Counted from the stretch's first letter, positions 34,014 through 43,338 are shown. The stretch: 64,000 nt of DNA from Anaerococcus senegalensis JC48 (GCF_000321005.1 NZ_HE578909.1:21404-85403), one strand, 5' to 3'. The notes: generated by a model from the letters alone, not told the origin. A program made the numbers and translations.

Positions 34014-36164
34014 CTATTTTCTAGCTAAATTTAATTTATAAGTTCTCTTTTCTTCTTTATATTTAACAGGTCTAAATATTAAGTATAAGATTGCTGCTAA
34101 AACAATTAAAGAAAGTATTGTCATAATTGAAAATTCTTTATAAACAAAGAAGTTTGCTAAATGATAGAAAACAAAGGCAATAGCATAGGCATATGTCATT
34201 TGATATCCTATTGCAATTAAAGTCCATCTATTGTTGTTCATTTCTGTTTTTATAGCTCCAACTGCTGCGAAACATGGCATACAAAGCATATTGAAAAGTA
34301 AGAATGAATATCCAGCAACTGGTGTTCCTATGGCTTGGTTGAAAGCTGTAATTAATTGTCTATTTGTTTCATCAAGATCTGCTCCAATTCCAAGAACAAC
34401 ACCCATTGTTGAAACTACATTTTCTTTTGCAACGAATCCTGTAATTGTTGCTACTGCTGATTGCCATTGTCCAAATCCTAATGGTTTAAATAAAACTGCT
34501 ATATATCCACCCAAAACTGCAAGTATTGAGTTTTCTGATTCAGCTTCTACCAATTTAAATGAGAAGTCGAAGTTTGATAAGAACCAAATAATTATTGATG
34601 ATACTAAAATTATTGTTCCTGCTCTTTTTACAAAGGCCATTCCTTTATTAAACATATCTCTTAAAACTGAAGTAACTCTTGGTGCGTGATATGGTGGAAG
34701 TTCCATAACAAATGGAGCTGGATCTGATGCAAATTCTTTAAATTTCTTTAAAATAATTCCAGAAATTATTACAGAAACTATTCCAATTATATAAAATGAA
34801 AATGTCACCAAAGCTTGGTTTTCTTTGAAAAATGCTCCAGCGATTAAAGCTATTACTGGAAGTTTTGCAGAACATGGCATAAAAGATGTAGTTATAATTG
34901 TAATTCTTCTATCTCTTTCATTTTCGATTGTTCTTGATGATTGGATTCCAGGAACTGAACATCCTGTACCTATCATAACTGGTATAAATGATTTTCCAGA
35001 AAGTCCAAATCTTCTAAATACCCTATCCATTACAAAGGCAACTCTTGCCATGTATCCTATATCTTCAAGAATTGAAAGTTGGGCAAATAATACTAACATT
35101 TGTGGTAAGAATCCTAATACTGCACCAACTCCTGATATAATTCCGTCTGTTGCAAGACTAACTAAAACGTCACTGATTCCAATATTTGTTAGAAAATCTG
35201 CAACAGCAGGTGTCATTGTATCTTCAAAAAATCCATTTACGGCATCAGTCGCCCCAGTTCCTATAGTTGAAATTGCTATATAATAAATAACAAACATTAC
35301 AAGGGCAAAAATTGGAAGTCCCAAAATCCTATTTGTAACTATCTTATCGATTTTATCAGTTGTTGAAAGCTTTGGTGGAGCTTTTTTAAGAACTTTTTCT
35401 CCAACTTCTCCAAGAGCTTCATATCTTTCAGTAGTTACAATACCTTCAGCTACGTCATCTTCTATTTTTTCAAAATCTTCTCTTATCTTATTAATATTTT
35501 CTTTCTTATCAGCTGATAAAGAAATATTTTCAAACATATCTTCATCATTTTCAAAGGCCTTGATTGACAAATATCTTTCAAGTTTAGAATCAACAGATCC
35601 AGAAATTTCACTAGAAATTTTTTCCAAAGCTTCTTCTAATTCTCCAGAATATTTTAAAGGATTTGGTAAAGATAATTTATTTTCTGATTTTACAATCTCA
35701 TTTATTAAGTCCTTTGTACCTTGTTTTTTGTTAGCAACAATTTCTACAACAGGACAATCTAAAATTTTAGAAAGATTATCTTTATCAATAACATCGCCGT
35801 TTGATTTAACTATATCCATCATATTCAAGGCAATAATTGTTGGAATTCCAAGTTCAATTAATTGGCTTGTAAGATATAAGTTTCTTATAAGATTTGATCC
35901 ATCAACAAGATTTACAATAAGATCAGGTCTTTGGTCAACCAAATATCCTCTTGAAACAACTTCTTCCATTGTATAAGGGGAAAGTGAATAAATTCCTGGT
36001 AAATCTTGGATAATAATATCCTTGTGTCCTTTTAATTTTCCTTCTTTTTTATCAACTGTAACTCCTGGCCAGTTTCCTACTCTTTGGCTTGAACCTGTAA
36101 GTTCATTAAAAAGAGTGGTTTTTCCTGAATTAGGGTTACCAGCTAAAGCAACCGTATAAGTCAT
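34014..36164 (-). CDS. feoB: Ferrous iron transporter FeoB
   Basis: Fe(II) uptake protein of 716 aa. The N-terminal G domain has G1 ALAGNPNSGKTT (about residues 6-17), G3 DLPG and G4 NMMD. A helical GDI-like region follows (about 190-265). The membrane part has two gate-type repeats with GTGCSVPGIQSSRTI and MPCSAKLPVIALIAG. It starts directly after the second feoA. Its expression is probably iron-responsive given the operator-like boxes upstream of the first feoA. Confidence 0.97.
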   Translation of the reverse strand: MTYTVALAGNPNSGKTTLFNELTGSSQRVGNWPGVTVDKKEGKLKGHKDIIIQDLPGIYSLSPYTMEEVVSRGYLVDQRPDLIVNLVDGSNLIRNLYLTSQLIELGIPTIIALNMMDIVKSNGDVIDKDNLSKILDCPVVEIVANKKQGTKDLINEIVKSENKLSLPNPLKYSGELEEALEKISSEISGSVDSKLERYLSIKAFENDEDMFENISLSADKKENINKIREDFEKIEDDVAEGIVTTERYEALGEVGEKVLKKAPPKLSTTDKIDKIVTNRILGLPIFALVMFVIYYIAISTIGTGATDAVNGFFEDTMTPAVADFLTNIGISDVLVSLATDGIISGVGAVLGFLPQMLVLFAQLSILEDIGYMARVAFVMDRVFRRFGLSGKSFIPVMIGTGCSVPGIQSSRTIENERDRRITIITTSFMPCSAKLPVIALIAGAFFKENQALVTFSFYIIGIVSVIISGIILKKFKEFASDPAPFVMELPPYHAPRVTSVLRDMFNKGMAFVKRAGTIILVSSIIIWFLSNFDFSFKLVEAESENSILAVLGGYIAVLFKPLGFGQWQSAVATITGFVAKENVVSTMGVVLGIGADLDETNRQLITAFNQAIGTPVAGYSFLLFNMLCMPCFAAVGAIKTEMNNNRWTLIAIGYQMTYAYAIAFVFYHLANFFVYKEFSIMTILSLIVLAAILYLIFRPVKYKEEKRTYKLNLARK

Positions 36165-36389
36165 CTATTCCTCCACTATTATGTTTTTTGCATCTTCTTT
36201 TCTAAGAGTCAATTCATAACCACGTAAATTAACTTGGATAGGATCTCCTAATGGGGCAATTTTTCTTACATAAATCTCAGTTTTTTTTGTAATCCCCATA
36301 TCCATAATTCTTCTTATGGTAGCTCCATCTCCTTTAATTTTTTTAATAACAGCACTTTCTCCTACTGCTACATCTTTTAAAGATTTCAT
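36165..36389 (-). CDS. feoA: FeoA family protein (second copy)
   Basis: SH3-like FeoA domain protein of 74 aa that assists FeoB in the cytoplasm. GDGATIRRIMDMGITKKTEIYV and GDPIQVNLRGYELTLRKEDA are characteristic. It abuts feoB with no gap and overlaps the first feoA by one base (TAATG). Confidence 0.92.
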   Translation of the reverse strand: MKSLKDVAVGESAVIKKIKGDGATIRRIMDMGITKKTEIYVRKIAPLGDPIQVNLRGYELTLRKEDAKNIIVEE

Positions 36390-36610
36390 TAATTTATCTC
36401 CTTAACATATATTCTCTTAGCTAAATCTTTGTTTAGTGCATATTTACTATTATCAACCATAATAATATAATTTACTCCATCAAAGAAAAATAATTTAATT
36501 GTCTTTCCCTTTACAAAACCTAGATTTGATAAGTGAGTTTTTATCTCATCATCTCCTTTGATTTTTATAACTTCTGCTTCTTGTCCATTATTTAATAAGG
36601 TAATTGGCAT
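36389..36610 (-). CDS. feoA: FeoA family protein (first copy)
   Basis: FeoA-domain protein of 73 aa, more diverged than its neighbour: KGDDEIKTHLSNLGFVKGKT is kept, but the second half reads FFFDGVNYIIMVDNSKYALN. It is the first gene of feoA-feoA-feoB-Cys-rich. The tandem feoA arrangement is common in clostridia. AGAAAGAAGGAACAG provides the ribosome site. Confidence 0.88.
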   Translation of the reverse strand: MPITLLNNGQEAEVIKIKGDDEIKTHLSNLGFVKGKTIKLFFFDGVNYIIMVDNSKYALNKDLAKRIYVKEIN

Positions 36611-36720
36611 CTGTTCCTTCTTTCTATAATTAATTAGTTCGACTATTACTATAACAAATTTGAATTAATGGCTTATAAATGTGATTTTTTTATAATAATA
36701 TTCAATATCAACAATCTCTC

Positions 36721-36751
36721 AAAAAAAGAAAACCAGCTTAAGCTAAACTGG
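36721..36751 (-). terminator. Attenuator-like hairpin in the feo leader
   Basis: On the minus strand CCAGTTT-AGCTT-AAGCTGG (36733-36751) is followed by TTTTCTTTTTTT. It lies between the predicted feo promoter and feoA, so it could act as leader attenuation. Confidence 0.5.
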
Positions 36752-36795
36752 GCAATTATTATATTTGAGTTAATAATAGTTTATGTAAAAAACAA

Positions 36796-36858
36796 TGATA
36801 AAAATTATCACTATCTTCATTTACGATTATACAACCAATTTATGATAGTGAATATCAT
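36796..36858 (-). promoter_or_regulatory. Predicted feo promoter flanked by two metal-regulator-like palindromes
   Basis: TATAAT on the minus strand (36826-36831) is bracketed by two palindromes. ATGATAGTGAATATCAT (36842-36858) overlaps the -35 area, and TGATAAAAATTATCA (36796-36810) lies just past the start. Both resemble Fur or DtxR-type operators in AT-rich genomes. The regulator is not identified. Confidence 0.5.
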
Positions 36859-37152
36859 TATATTGGCTTTCTTTTTTAATTTTACAAATATTTATAAAAA
36901 ATTTCTGTTTTTTTCTTTGTTTGGAAAAATTTGTATAGCTTTACCCTTTAAAAATAAGCCTTATTAATAATATTTAAAAAAATAAGGCCTTTATTGTATT
37001 TTATGTTTATTACAATTTTTTATCATAATCTTTCAATTAAAAAATTACTTTATAAAATTTTTTTTATTTTTAAAATAAAAGAAAAGAGGTCTTAGTGAAA
37101 ATTTACTTCTTGTATAAAACCATTTAATAATTTCCCATTTAAATAAGATAAA
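36859..37152. other. Intergenic stretch, one weak hairpin only
   Basis: AT-rich sequence with no credible gene. GCCTTATT / AATAAGGC (36958-36988) could be a weak terminator on either strand. Nothing else was recognised. Confidence 0.35.
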
Positions 37153-37172
37153 AAAAGCCTCCTAAAGCTTTT

Positions 37173-37344
37173 CAGAGCGTAGACAAAGTCAGTTTAATAA
37201 TTAATTAATGATTCAAAAAATAAAATTACGCTAAAACCCATCTCGACTAAGTGAGTGAAACGAACGCATGGAGAGATCTCAAGAGATTTCTCCGCCCGTT
37301 GCACTCGGTCGAAATGAGAAAATTTTTAGTTTGTCAACAGTCTG
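37173..37344. mobile_element. MITE-like element, copy B (about 172 bases)
   Basis: Closely similar to copy A at 28931. The ends are CAGAGCGTAGACAAA and, inward from the right, CAGACTGTTGACAAA, and the interior again has CCCATCTCGACTAAG, GGAGAGATCTCA and CTCGGTCGAAA. It is flanked by direct copies of AAAAGCCTCCTAARGCTTTT at 37153-37172 and 37345-37364, which is itself a small hairpin with a T tail. No open frame. Confidence 0.7.
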
Positions 37345-37364
37345 AAAAGCCTCCTAAGGCTTTT

Positions 37365-37636
37365 TATTCCAATTTATCTTAATTATTATCGAGAAATCTC
37401 AAAACTTTTTCATAGCTCTTTAAATTCACCTAAAAGCTTAAACTTTCTGTGCTTTTGTAATAATTTTAAGGATGCTTATGCCATATCAAACACAATCACC
37501 CAGTTAAGATAGTTTTTAGCCTAATTTTTTATAAATAAATTAAAAACTAACTTTTCTATACTAGCTACTTATATTTCAATTTTTTTTCAATTTTTTTGGC
37601 ATTTTAAAATTTTTTCAGCTTATATAGGCTAGAAAT
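37365..37636. other. Intergenic stretch, nothing recognised
   Basis: About 270 bases between the mobile element and the degV stop. AT-rich, without a gene, terminator or repeat that I can support. Confidence 0.35.
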
Positions 37637-38503
37637 TTATTTTATTGGAAATACTGAGCAAAATACTACCCCATCTCCCAAGTGAACTCCTATTACTGGG
37701 GTTACGTCTATTATTTTAAAGTCTAGGGCTTTTTTAATTTCTTTTTCTAGTCCTTCTTTTAATATTTCTATTTCATCTTCACTGTCTGCCCCGCCTATTA
37801 TTATTTGGTAGGAGTCGTATTTTTTACATAATTTTTGTATGTATTTTATTAATTCCTTGTAAGATTTCTTTTTCCCTGTCACTTTTTTTCTTAATTTTAT
37901 TTCCCCATCTTCTATGCACAAGACAGGTGAAAATGAAATTAAATTTGCAAGTTTAACTAGGGTTTTGGGCAGTCTTCCCCCTCTTTGCAAGGCATCTAGG
38001 TTTTTTACAACTCCTGTTACATTTGCATATTTTAGGTTATCTAGGCTTTTTTTGTAGATTTCATCAAGTCCTAGACCATTTTTTGCATATTCTGAGGCTT
38101 TTATTACTGGATAAATCGCTGCAATTGTTGCTGTATATGAGTCTATTACTTTAACTTTCGCATCTTTTCTTTTTTCTAGAAACTCATCTTTCATAAGTTC
38201 CATCATTTGGTTCATTCCTGAAAATTTTTTACTTATCGAAAAAACCAGAAAATTCCTATAGCCTTTTTGGTATTCATTTTCTAGTAAGTTTAAAAATTCT
38301 CCCGGTCCTGGCGTTGATGTTGTTACTCTTTCCTTACTTTCTTTGTATTTTTTTAAGAATTCTTCCCTACTTAATTCGTAAAGGTCTGTATAGGACTTGT
38401 CTTTGAAATTTATTTTAAAAGGAAGAATTGATATATCGTATTCTTTTGCCATTTCAAGGTCTATATTGCACCCTGAATCTGCTATTATTTTTACTTTTTC
38501 CAT
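37637..38503 (-). CDS. DegV family fatty-acid-binding protein
   Basis: Protein of 288 aa in the DegV/FakB family. Its members bind a fatty acid and hand it to a FakA-type kinase for phospholipid synthesis. DSGCNIDLEMAKEYDISILP, VTTSTPGPGEFLNLL and LQRGGRLPKTLVKLANLI match the family, including the Ser/Thr of the lipid head pocket. No fakA is present in the window. It is monocistronic. Confidence 0.88.
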   Translation of the reverse strand: MEKVKIIADSGCNIDLEMAKEYDISILPFKINFKDKSYTDLYELSREEFLKKYKESKERVTTSTPGPGEFLNLLENEYQKGYRNFLVFSISKKFSGMNQMMELMKDEFLEKRKDAKVKVIDSYTATIAAIYPVIKASEYAKNGLGLDEIYKKSLDNLKYANVTGVVKNLDALQRGGRLPKTLVKLANLISFSPVLCIEDGEIKLRKKVTGKKKSYKELIKYIQKLCKKYDSYQIIIGGADSEDEIEILKEGLEKEIKKALDFKIIDVTPVIGVHLGDGVVFCSVFPIK

Positions 38504-38733
38504 TACTTCTCCATTTTTTTCTTTTCAAATTCTCAATTTTTCTAAACTATACTGTTTCAAATTTTTAAAACAATTTTATTAAGAATATTTTACTTAATTT
38601 TTGCATAATTTTAAAAATAAATGCTTGATTTTTCATAAATCTATAGTATTACAAAATTATAAAGCTATGATGTGGAAAAGTAAGCTAGATGAATTTTTAG
38701 AGAGACATTGGCTGGTGAAAAATGTTAAGGATT

Positions 38734-40251
38734 CTAGTATGAAAAATCACAAGCTCCTAAGGATTTTGAAAGCTTTATGTAGTCAATATTTTCCTCCATA
38801 TTAGTTCCCGAAAACCTGTCATTATATAAAAGATGTTGCCATTGTCTTACCATGCCCAAAGTCTTATTGTTCATAACAACGGTTATAACTTTTATATTGT
38901 TATTTACTGCTGTAATAATTTCATTGAAATTCATATTAAAAGACCCATCTCCCGTTATCAAAACAACATTTCTATCAGGATTTCCAACTTTAGCTCCCAT
39001 GGCTGCCCCATAACCAAATCCCATAGTTCCAAGTCCACCACTTGTCAAAAAAGACCTTGGTTTTGTTCTTCCACAATATTGGGCTGTCCACATTTGGTGC
39101 TGGCCAACATCTGTTACAAAAATCATATCTTCTCCTAAAGTTTTGGAAATATATTTTATAACTTGGTGGGGTTTTATCTTATACTCACTATCTTCCGGCC
39201 TATAATCTTCTTTTCTAAGCTAATTTATATAATCAAGCCAGTCACGTCTTTCTTTTTTTTCAATTTTTGGTAAAAGAGCATTCAAAACTTCCTTAACATC
39301 TCCCACAAGTTTATAGTCTGCATAAATATTTTTATCAATTTCTGACTTATCAATGTCGATATGGATTATTTTTGCATTTTTTGCAAATTTTTTGGTATTT
39401 AGGGCAACCCTGTCAGAAAACCTAACTCCACAAGCTATCAACAAATCACATTCATTAATGGCATTGTTGGTGGAATATTTCCCATGTATTCCAAGCATGC
39501 CAAGATTTAATTCATCCTCATATCCCAAAACTCCAATTCCCATAATTGTGTTACAGGCAGGAATATTTGAAAGCTTGATTAATTTTCTCAATTCCTTGAA
39601 ACTTTCTGATGCAGTAACTCCACCACCTGAATAAATGATTGGTTTTTTTGAAGAATTTATACACTTTGCAATTTCTAAAATCTCATCTTCATTGACTAGC
39701 TCTTTTTTTTCTTCTTTCAAACTTTCCTTTTTTTCATAGTTACAAAGCTCTGCCATGATATCGCTTGGGATATCAATCAAAACTGGTCCCTTTCTTCCAG
39801 AATTTGCAATCATAAAGGCCCTTCTTATAGTATCTTGGAGAAATTTTACATCCCTTACTATAAAATTATGCTTGGTAATTGGCATTGTTATTCCCATTAT
39901 GTCAATTTCTTGGAAAGAATCCTTGCCCAAAAGTTTTCTTCCAGCATTTCCTGTTATACAAACCAGGGGAATTGAATCCATAAAAGCTGTTGCAATTCTT
40001 GTTACAATATTTGTAGCTTCAGGTCCTGATGTAGCCAAAACTAGGCCAACTTTTCCAGTCGATCTAGCATAGCCATCAGCTGCGTGGGCTGCCCCTTGCT
40101 CGTGACTTGTCCTTACAAGTTTTAACTTATCTTTATAATCGTAAAGAGCATCAAAAACTTGGATAACAGAGCCACCAGGGTAGCCAAAAATTGTATCAAC
40201 ACCTTCATCAATCAAGGTTTTTACTATTATTTCTGCCCCTCGTATTTTCAT
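38734..40251 (-). pseudogene. ilvB: Acetolactate synthase large subunit, broken (in-frame stop and lost C-terminus)
   Basis: ThDP-dependent enzyme of branched-chain amino acid synthesis, no longer intact. Codons from 40251 encode the N-terminal and central domains (GYPGGSVIQVFDALYD, SHEQGAAHAADGYAR, SGPEATN) up to DWLDYIN. A TAG stop at 39222-39220 interrupts. The same frame then continues LRKEDYRPEDSEYKIKPHQV into the ThDP domain (GGLGTMGFGYGAAMG, GDGSFNMN with NNKTLGMVRQWQ). The frame ends at 38734 after KSLGACDFSY, roughly 100 residues before a normal C-terminus. So there is one nonsense change plus a 3' deletion. It lies behind an intact-looking T-box leader. Confidence 0.85.
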
Positions 40252-40320
40252 AAAAGCTATTCCTTTCTAAAATTTCTAACACATTTGTAAAACTAACTTA
40301 CCCCTTTTAAAAAACCCAAT

Positions 40321-40570
40321 AAAAAAAGTCCCTTGTCTAATGACAAAGGACGAATTATCGCGGTACCACCTTTTTTCTTATTTTTTTGTATAAAAATAAG
40401 CTCTCAAACATCTAACAATGCAGGGTTACGATAACGCCAACCACGGCGGCAAATCTTACTTTAAGTTCAGATTAACATAAGAAAAAGGATTTTCAAGCTC
40501 ATTTTAAATGTAGGTTTCCACCAACCGCCTACTCTCTGTGATTCTCCATGACTTTACTCTTTTTGAAATT
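40321..40570 (-). ncRNA. T-box riboswitch leader upstream of the ilvB pseudogene
   Basis: On the minus strand the T-box sequence GGTGGTACCGCG (40359-40370) is followed by a terminator GTCCTTTGTC / GACAAGGGAC with T7 (40321-40352). Stem I starts AAAAAG-AGTA near 40564-40555 and includes GAGAGTAGGCGGTTGGTGG. Its 3' side carries GAAAATC just before CTTTTT. That places the specifier at ATC (Ile, plus-strand 40488-40490) or, one register earlier, AAT. With ilvB downstream, Ile is more likely. The leader senses uncharged tRNA. Confidence 0.85.
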
Positions 40571-40649
40571 TTGTCAAATCTTTTTTGAAATTTTTACGAA
40601 TATTTTCTATAATTATTGAAAATTAGAATTCTAAAATACAAAATAATAT

Positions 40650-40713
40650 GTAAAATTAAAATCCTCATGCAAAAAGATAGAAAAAATTTAATTCTAAATT
40701 TTCATGAGGATTT
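40650..40713 (-). terminator. Terminator after the AI-2E family gene
   Basis: AAATCCTCATG (40658-40668) pairs with CATGAGGATTT (40703-40713) around a long AT loop, with TTAATTTTA following on the minus strand. Confidence 0.6.
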
Positions 40714-40718
40714 ATAGA

Positions 40719-41231
40719 TTAAGATTTTTTATCTTCTATTTTTTCATCTTGATTTTTTTCAAATTCAAAAGCCTTCCTAACTTCCAAAAAAGTTCCAATC
40801 ATCATTGAAACTATTGGCCCTACAAGAGCTCCAAGGCCCGGAGATAGGAAAATCATAAAAGCTATGGTTATTAAAATTGTCAAAAATGGATTAAGACCGA
40901 TTGTTCTTCCCAAAATTATTGGCTCTATAATTTGTTTGATTATAAAGGTTAGGGCAAATAAAATCCCAAGAGAGAAGCCAAGTTTCATATTTCCCATAAA
41001 AATTTCTATAATAGCCCAGGGAATCATAACCATGCCCGCTCCTAAAACTGGAAGTAGGTCCACAAAAGCTATTAAAATGGCGATTAAAATAAAATATTTT
41101 ATTTTCAAAATCCCAAGTCCAATAGCCAAAACTACAAAATTTATTATCGATGAAATTAAAAGAGCCCTTAGCATATCTTTTAGACCAAGGCCTGTCTCTT
41201 TTAAATATTTTTTCAAAAATTCTTTTTTCAT
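40719..41231 (-). CDS. AI-2E family transporter, half-length
   Basis: Membrane protein of 170 aa matching the C-terminal half of the AI-2E/YtvI transporter family (usually near 350 aa). FVDLLPVLGAGMVMIPWAII and IIEPIILGRTIGLNPFLTIL are the conserved segments. About five spans are present. AAAGGAATAAT before the ATG shows it has its own ribosome site, so it is either a short functional form or a decayed gene still translated. The substrate is unknown. Confidence 0.65.
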   Translation of the reverse strand: MKKEFLKKYLKETGLGLKDMLRALLISSIINFVVLAIGLGILKIKYFILIAILIAFVDLLPVLGAGMVMIPWAIIEIFMGNMKLGFSLGILFALTFIIKQIIEPIILGRTIGLNPFLTILITIAFMIFLSPGLGALVGPIVSMMIGTFLEVRKAFEFEKNQDEKIEDKKS

Positions 41232-41286
41232 ATTATTCCTTTCAAATACTTCAAATTGGGTATTTATATTATACTAATAATAAAAA

Positions 41287-41305
41287 TTTGAACAATTTGT
41301 TCAAA
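41287..41305 (+). promoter_or_regulatory. Operator-like 19-base palindrome
   Basis: TTTGAACAATTTGTTCAAA has perfect 9-base arms around one central base. It lies between the divergent AI-2E-like and endonuclease/phosphatase-family genes and 13 bases before the latter's ATG, a position suited to a TetR-type repressor. No such regulator is encoded nearby. Confidence 0.5.
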
Positions 41306-41317
41306 AAAGAGGTGTGT

Positions 41318-42364
41318 ATGAAAAAAATTTTGAAAATTTTCCTAATCCTAATAGGAGTTTTTTTATTAGGATTTTTGATTCTTTTATCCTATCTTTGGAT
41401 TAGAGAATATAGGCCAGAAAAAATTGAGGATGTAAAAGTATATGGTAAGGGAGAAGATATTCCTGAAATTGGCAAAAATTATAGGGCTATGACTTGGAAT
41501 ATAGGCTATGGAGGCCTTGATAAGGATACGGACTTTTTTATGGATGGGGGTCAAATGGTTTTTCCCATAAATAAAAATCACGTAGAAAAATCAATCGACC
41601 ATATAATTTCTACCAGCAAAAATATAGATGCTGATATAAAATTATTTCAAGAAGTAGACTATGATTCTAAAAGGTCTTTTCACATAAATCAAGTGGAAAA
41701 ATTAAGGGAAAATCTCTTGGGATCATCAACTTTTGCCCTAAACTTTAAAACAGATTTTATCCCCTACCCAATCCCACCAATGGGAAAAGTCCAATCGGGC
41801 ATAATGACTCAAACTGCTTTTGAAATAAAAAAATCGAAAAGATACCAACAAGAAATCCCCCACAAATTTCCAACAAGACTTGTAAACTTAAAAAGAGCCT
41901 TTAATCCATCCTATATTGATATCAAAAACTCGGACAAGAAACTTGTAATAGTAAATGTTCACCTTGATGCCTACGAATCAGGAAATAAGGGAAGAGTTGC
42001 CCAAACAAAAGAAATAATAGATTTTATAAACAAGGAATATAAAAAAGGAAATTACCTTATCGTTGGAGGAGATTTTAACCAAGAACTTTCAGGAAAATTC
42101 AAAAAACTCCCAGAAGGAATTTGGAACCCAAGTCCCTTCCCAAAAGAAATGTTGACAAAAAATATAAAACTTTACTATGACAAAAATGGAAAAACATCTG
42201 TAGTAAATGACAAACCCTACACAGGAAAAAATGCCTACCTTTCAACTATAGATGGATTTTTGGCAACAGATAATATCAAGATAAAAACCATAAAAACCCA
42301 AACAAAAGAAAATTTCCAATACTCCGACCACAATCCAGTTGTAATGGAATTTGTATTAAAATAA
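41318..42364 (+). CDS. Endonuclease/exonuclease/phosphatase family protein
   Basis: EEP-fold metal-dependent hydrolase of 348 aa with an N-terminal membrane anchor (about residues 4-24). Active-site motifs are MTWNIGYGG, FQEVDYDS, NVHLDAYE, GGDFNQE and SDHNPV. Anchored EEP proteins may act on phospholipids, nucleotides or DNA outside the membrane; the substrate is unknown. The start at 41318 is supported by AGAGGTGTGT and leads straight into the anchor; a longer frame upstream would run through the promoter region. Confidence 0.82.
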   Translation: MKKILKIFLILIGVFLLGFLILLSYLWIREYRPEKIEDVKVYGKGEDIPEIGKNYRAMTWNIGYGGLDKDTDFFMDGGQMVFPINKNHVEKSIDHIISTSKNIDADIKLFQEVDYDSKRSFHINQVEKLRENLLGSSTFALNFKTDFIPYPIPPMGKVQSGIMTQTAFEIKKSKRYQQEIPHKFPTRLVNLKRAFNPSYIDIKNSDKKLVIVNVHLDAYESGNKGRVAQTKEIIDFINKEYKKGNYLIVGGDFNQELSGKFKKLPEGIWNPSPFPKEMLTKNIKLYYDKNGKTSVVNDKPYTGKNAYLSTIDGFLATDNIKIKTIKTQTKENFQYSDHNPVVMEFVLK

Positions 42365-42374
42365 AAGATAATAT

Positions 42375-42406
42375 AAAAGCCTTGATAATTTCTATCAAGG
42401 CTTTTA
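42375..42406. terminator. Bidirectional terminator
   Basis: AAAAGCCTTGATA / TATCAAGGCTTTT hairpin between convergent genes, with A and T runs at its ends. Confidence 0.85.
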
Positions 42407-42412
42407 AAAATT

Positions 42413-43192
42413 CTAAATTATCCCCTTATCTTTCAAATAATAATAAATCCCATCATCATCAACGCTTTTACAAATATCGTAGGAAACTTTTTTCAAATCT
42501 CTTGACCCATTTTCCATACAAATTCCATATCCAACAGCCTCAAACATCTCCAAATCATTATTGCCATCACCAAAAGCAAGGCACTCATCCTTTTTAATAT
42601 TATAATAAGATAAAATCTCCTCAACTCCCTTGCCCTTGCCGCCATTTTTGGGAATCAAATCAACAGCCCTATCCCACCAAGCTGCAATTTTTGTAGAAGA
42701 AATATTTTCCATTGCCCTCTCATATTCATTTTCCCTAATAGGCAAAATCGCTTGAAAAATATCATCATTTTCAATAATATCTTCAAATTCATCATAAACT
42801 TTAGGCTGACTGCCACCAAAAGAAAAATACTCCTTTAAATCAAAATTTGTCCCATTGCAGGCATAAAGATCCCTAGTAGCAATTGCCATCGGCTTATCCA
42901 TGGCCTTAGCATTTTCCATCAAGGTGAAAATATCATCCTTAGAAAGAGGATTTTTAAAAATATCTTCCTTATCATTAAAAATCAAAGACCCATTAAAACT
43001 CAAATAAGCATCAAAGGAAATTCCAGAAAAATCAGGAAGTTGAATAGGAGACCTGCCCGTTGCCACACAAATTTTTATCCCATTTTCCTTAAGTTTTCTC
43101 AAAGAAAGAGCAGTTTTTTCAGAAATCCCCTCCTTATCCAAAGAAATCATAGTCCCATCAATATCAAAAAATACCATCTTTATTCTTTTCAT
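42413..43192 (-). CDS. Cof-type HAD hydrolase
   Basis: C2-capped HAD phosphatase of 259 aa. The motifs are VFFDIDGTMISLD (nucleophile Asp about residue 9), VATGRSPIQ and AFGDGNNDLEMFE. Probably a cytosolic sugar-phosphate or nucleotide phosphatase. It is monocistronic, and is the second Cof-type gene in the window but not a close duplicate of the one at 8380. Confidence 0.88.
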   Translation of the reverse strand: MKRIKMVFFDIDGTMISLDKEGISEKTALSLRKLKENGIKICVATGRSPIQLPDFSGISFDAYLSFNGSLIFNDKEDIFKNPLSKDDIFTLMENAKAMDKPMAIATRDLYACNGTNFDLKEYFSFGGSQPKVYDEFEDIIENDDIFQAILPIRENEYERAMENISSTKIAAWWDRAVDLIPKNGGKGKGVEEILSYYNIKKDECLAFGDGNNDLEMFEAVGYGICMENGSRDLKKVSYDICKSVDDDGIYYYLKDKGII

Positions 43193-43293
43193 TATTTCTC
43201 CTAACTTTTTTAAAATAAAAATACACCCAAAATATTTATTATATTAAAATTTCAAAAATCAAAATATGGTCTAAACACCTATATAATAACATA

Positions 43294-43327
43294 TAAAAAA
43301 AGACATAGGATACAAATCCTACATCTT
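43294..43327 (-). terminator. Terminator after the nitroreductase gene
   Basis: ATGTAGGAT / ATCCTATGT hairpin followed by CTTTTTTTAT on the minus strand. Confidence 0.8.
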
Positions 43328-43338
43328 CAAATAAAAAA

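Noticed and set aside
36668..36967. 99-codon rightward open frame upstream of feoA
   Set aside because: It crosses the feo promoter and operators, has biased Phe/Ile/Lys content and no ribosome site.
38601..38804. 67-codon rightward frame at the 3' end of the ilvB pseudogene
   Set aside because: It has no ribosome site, and its end is antisense to ilvB. I looked for a transposase remnant explaining the ilvB truncation and did not see one.
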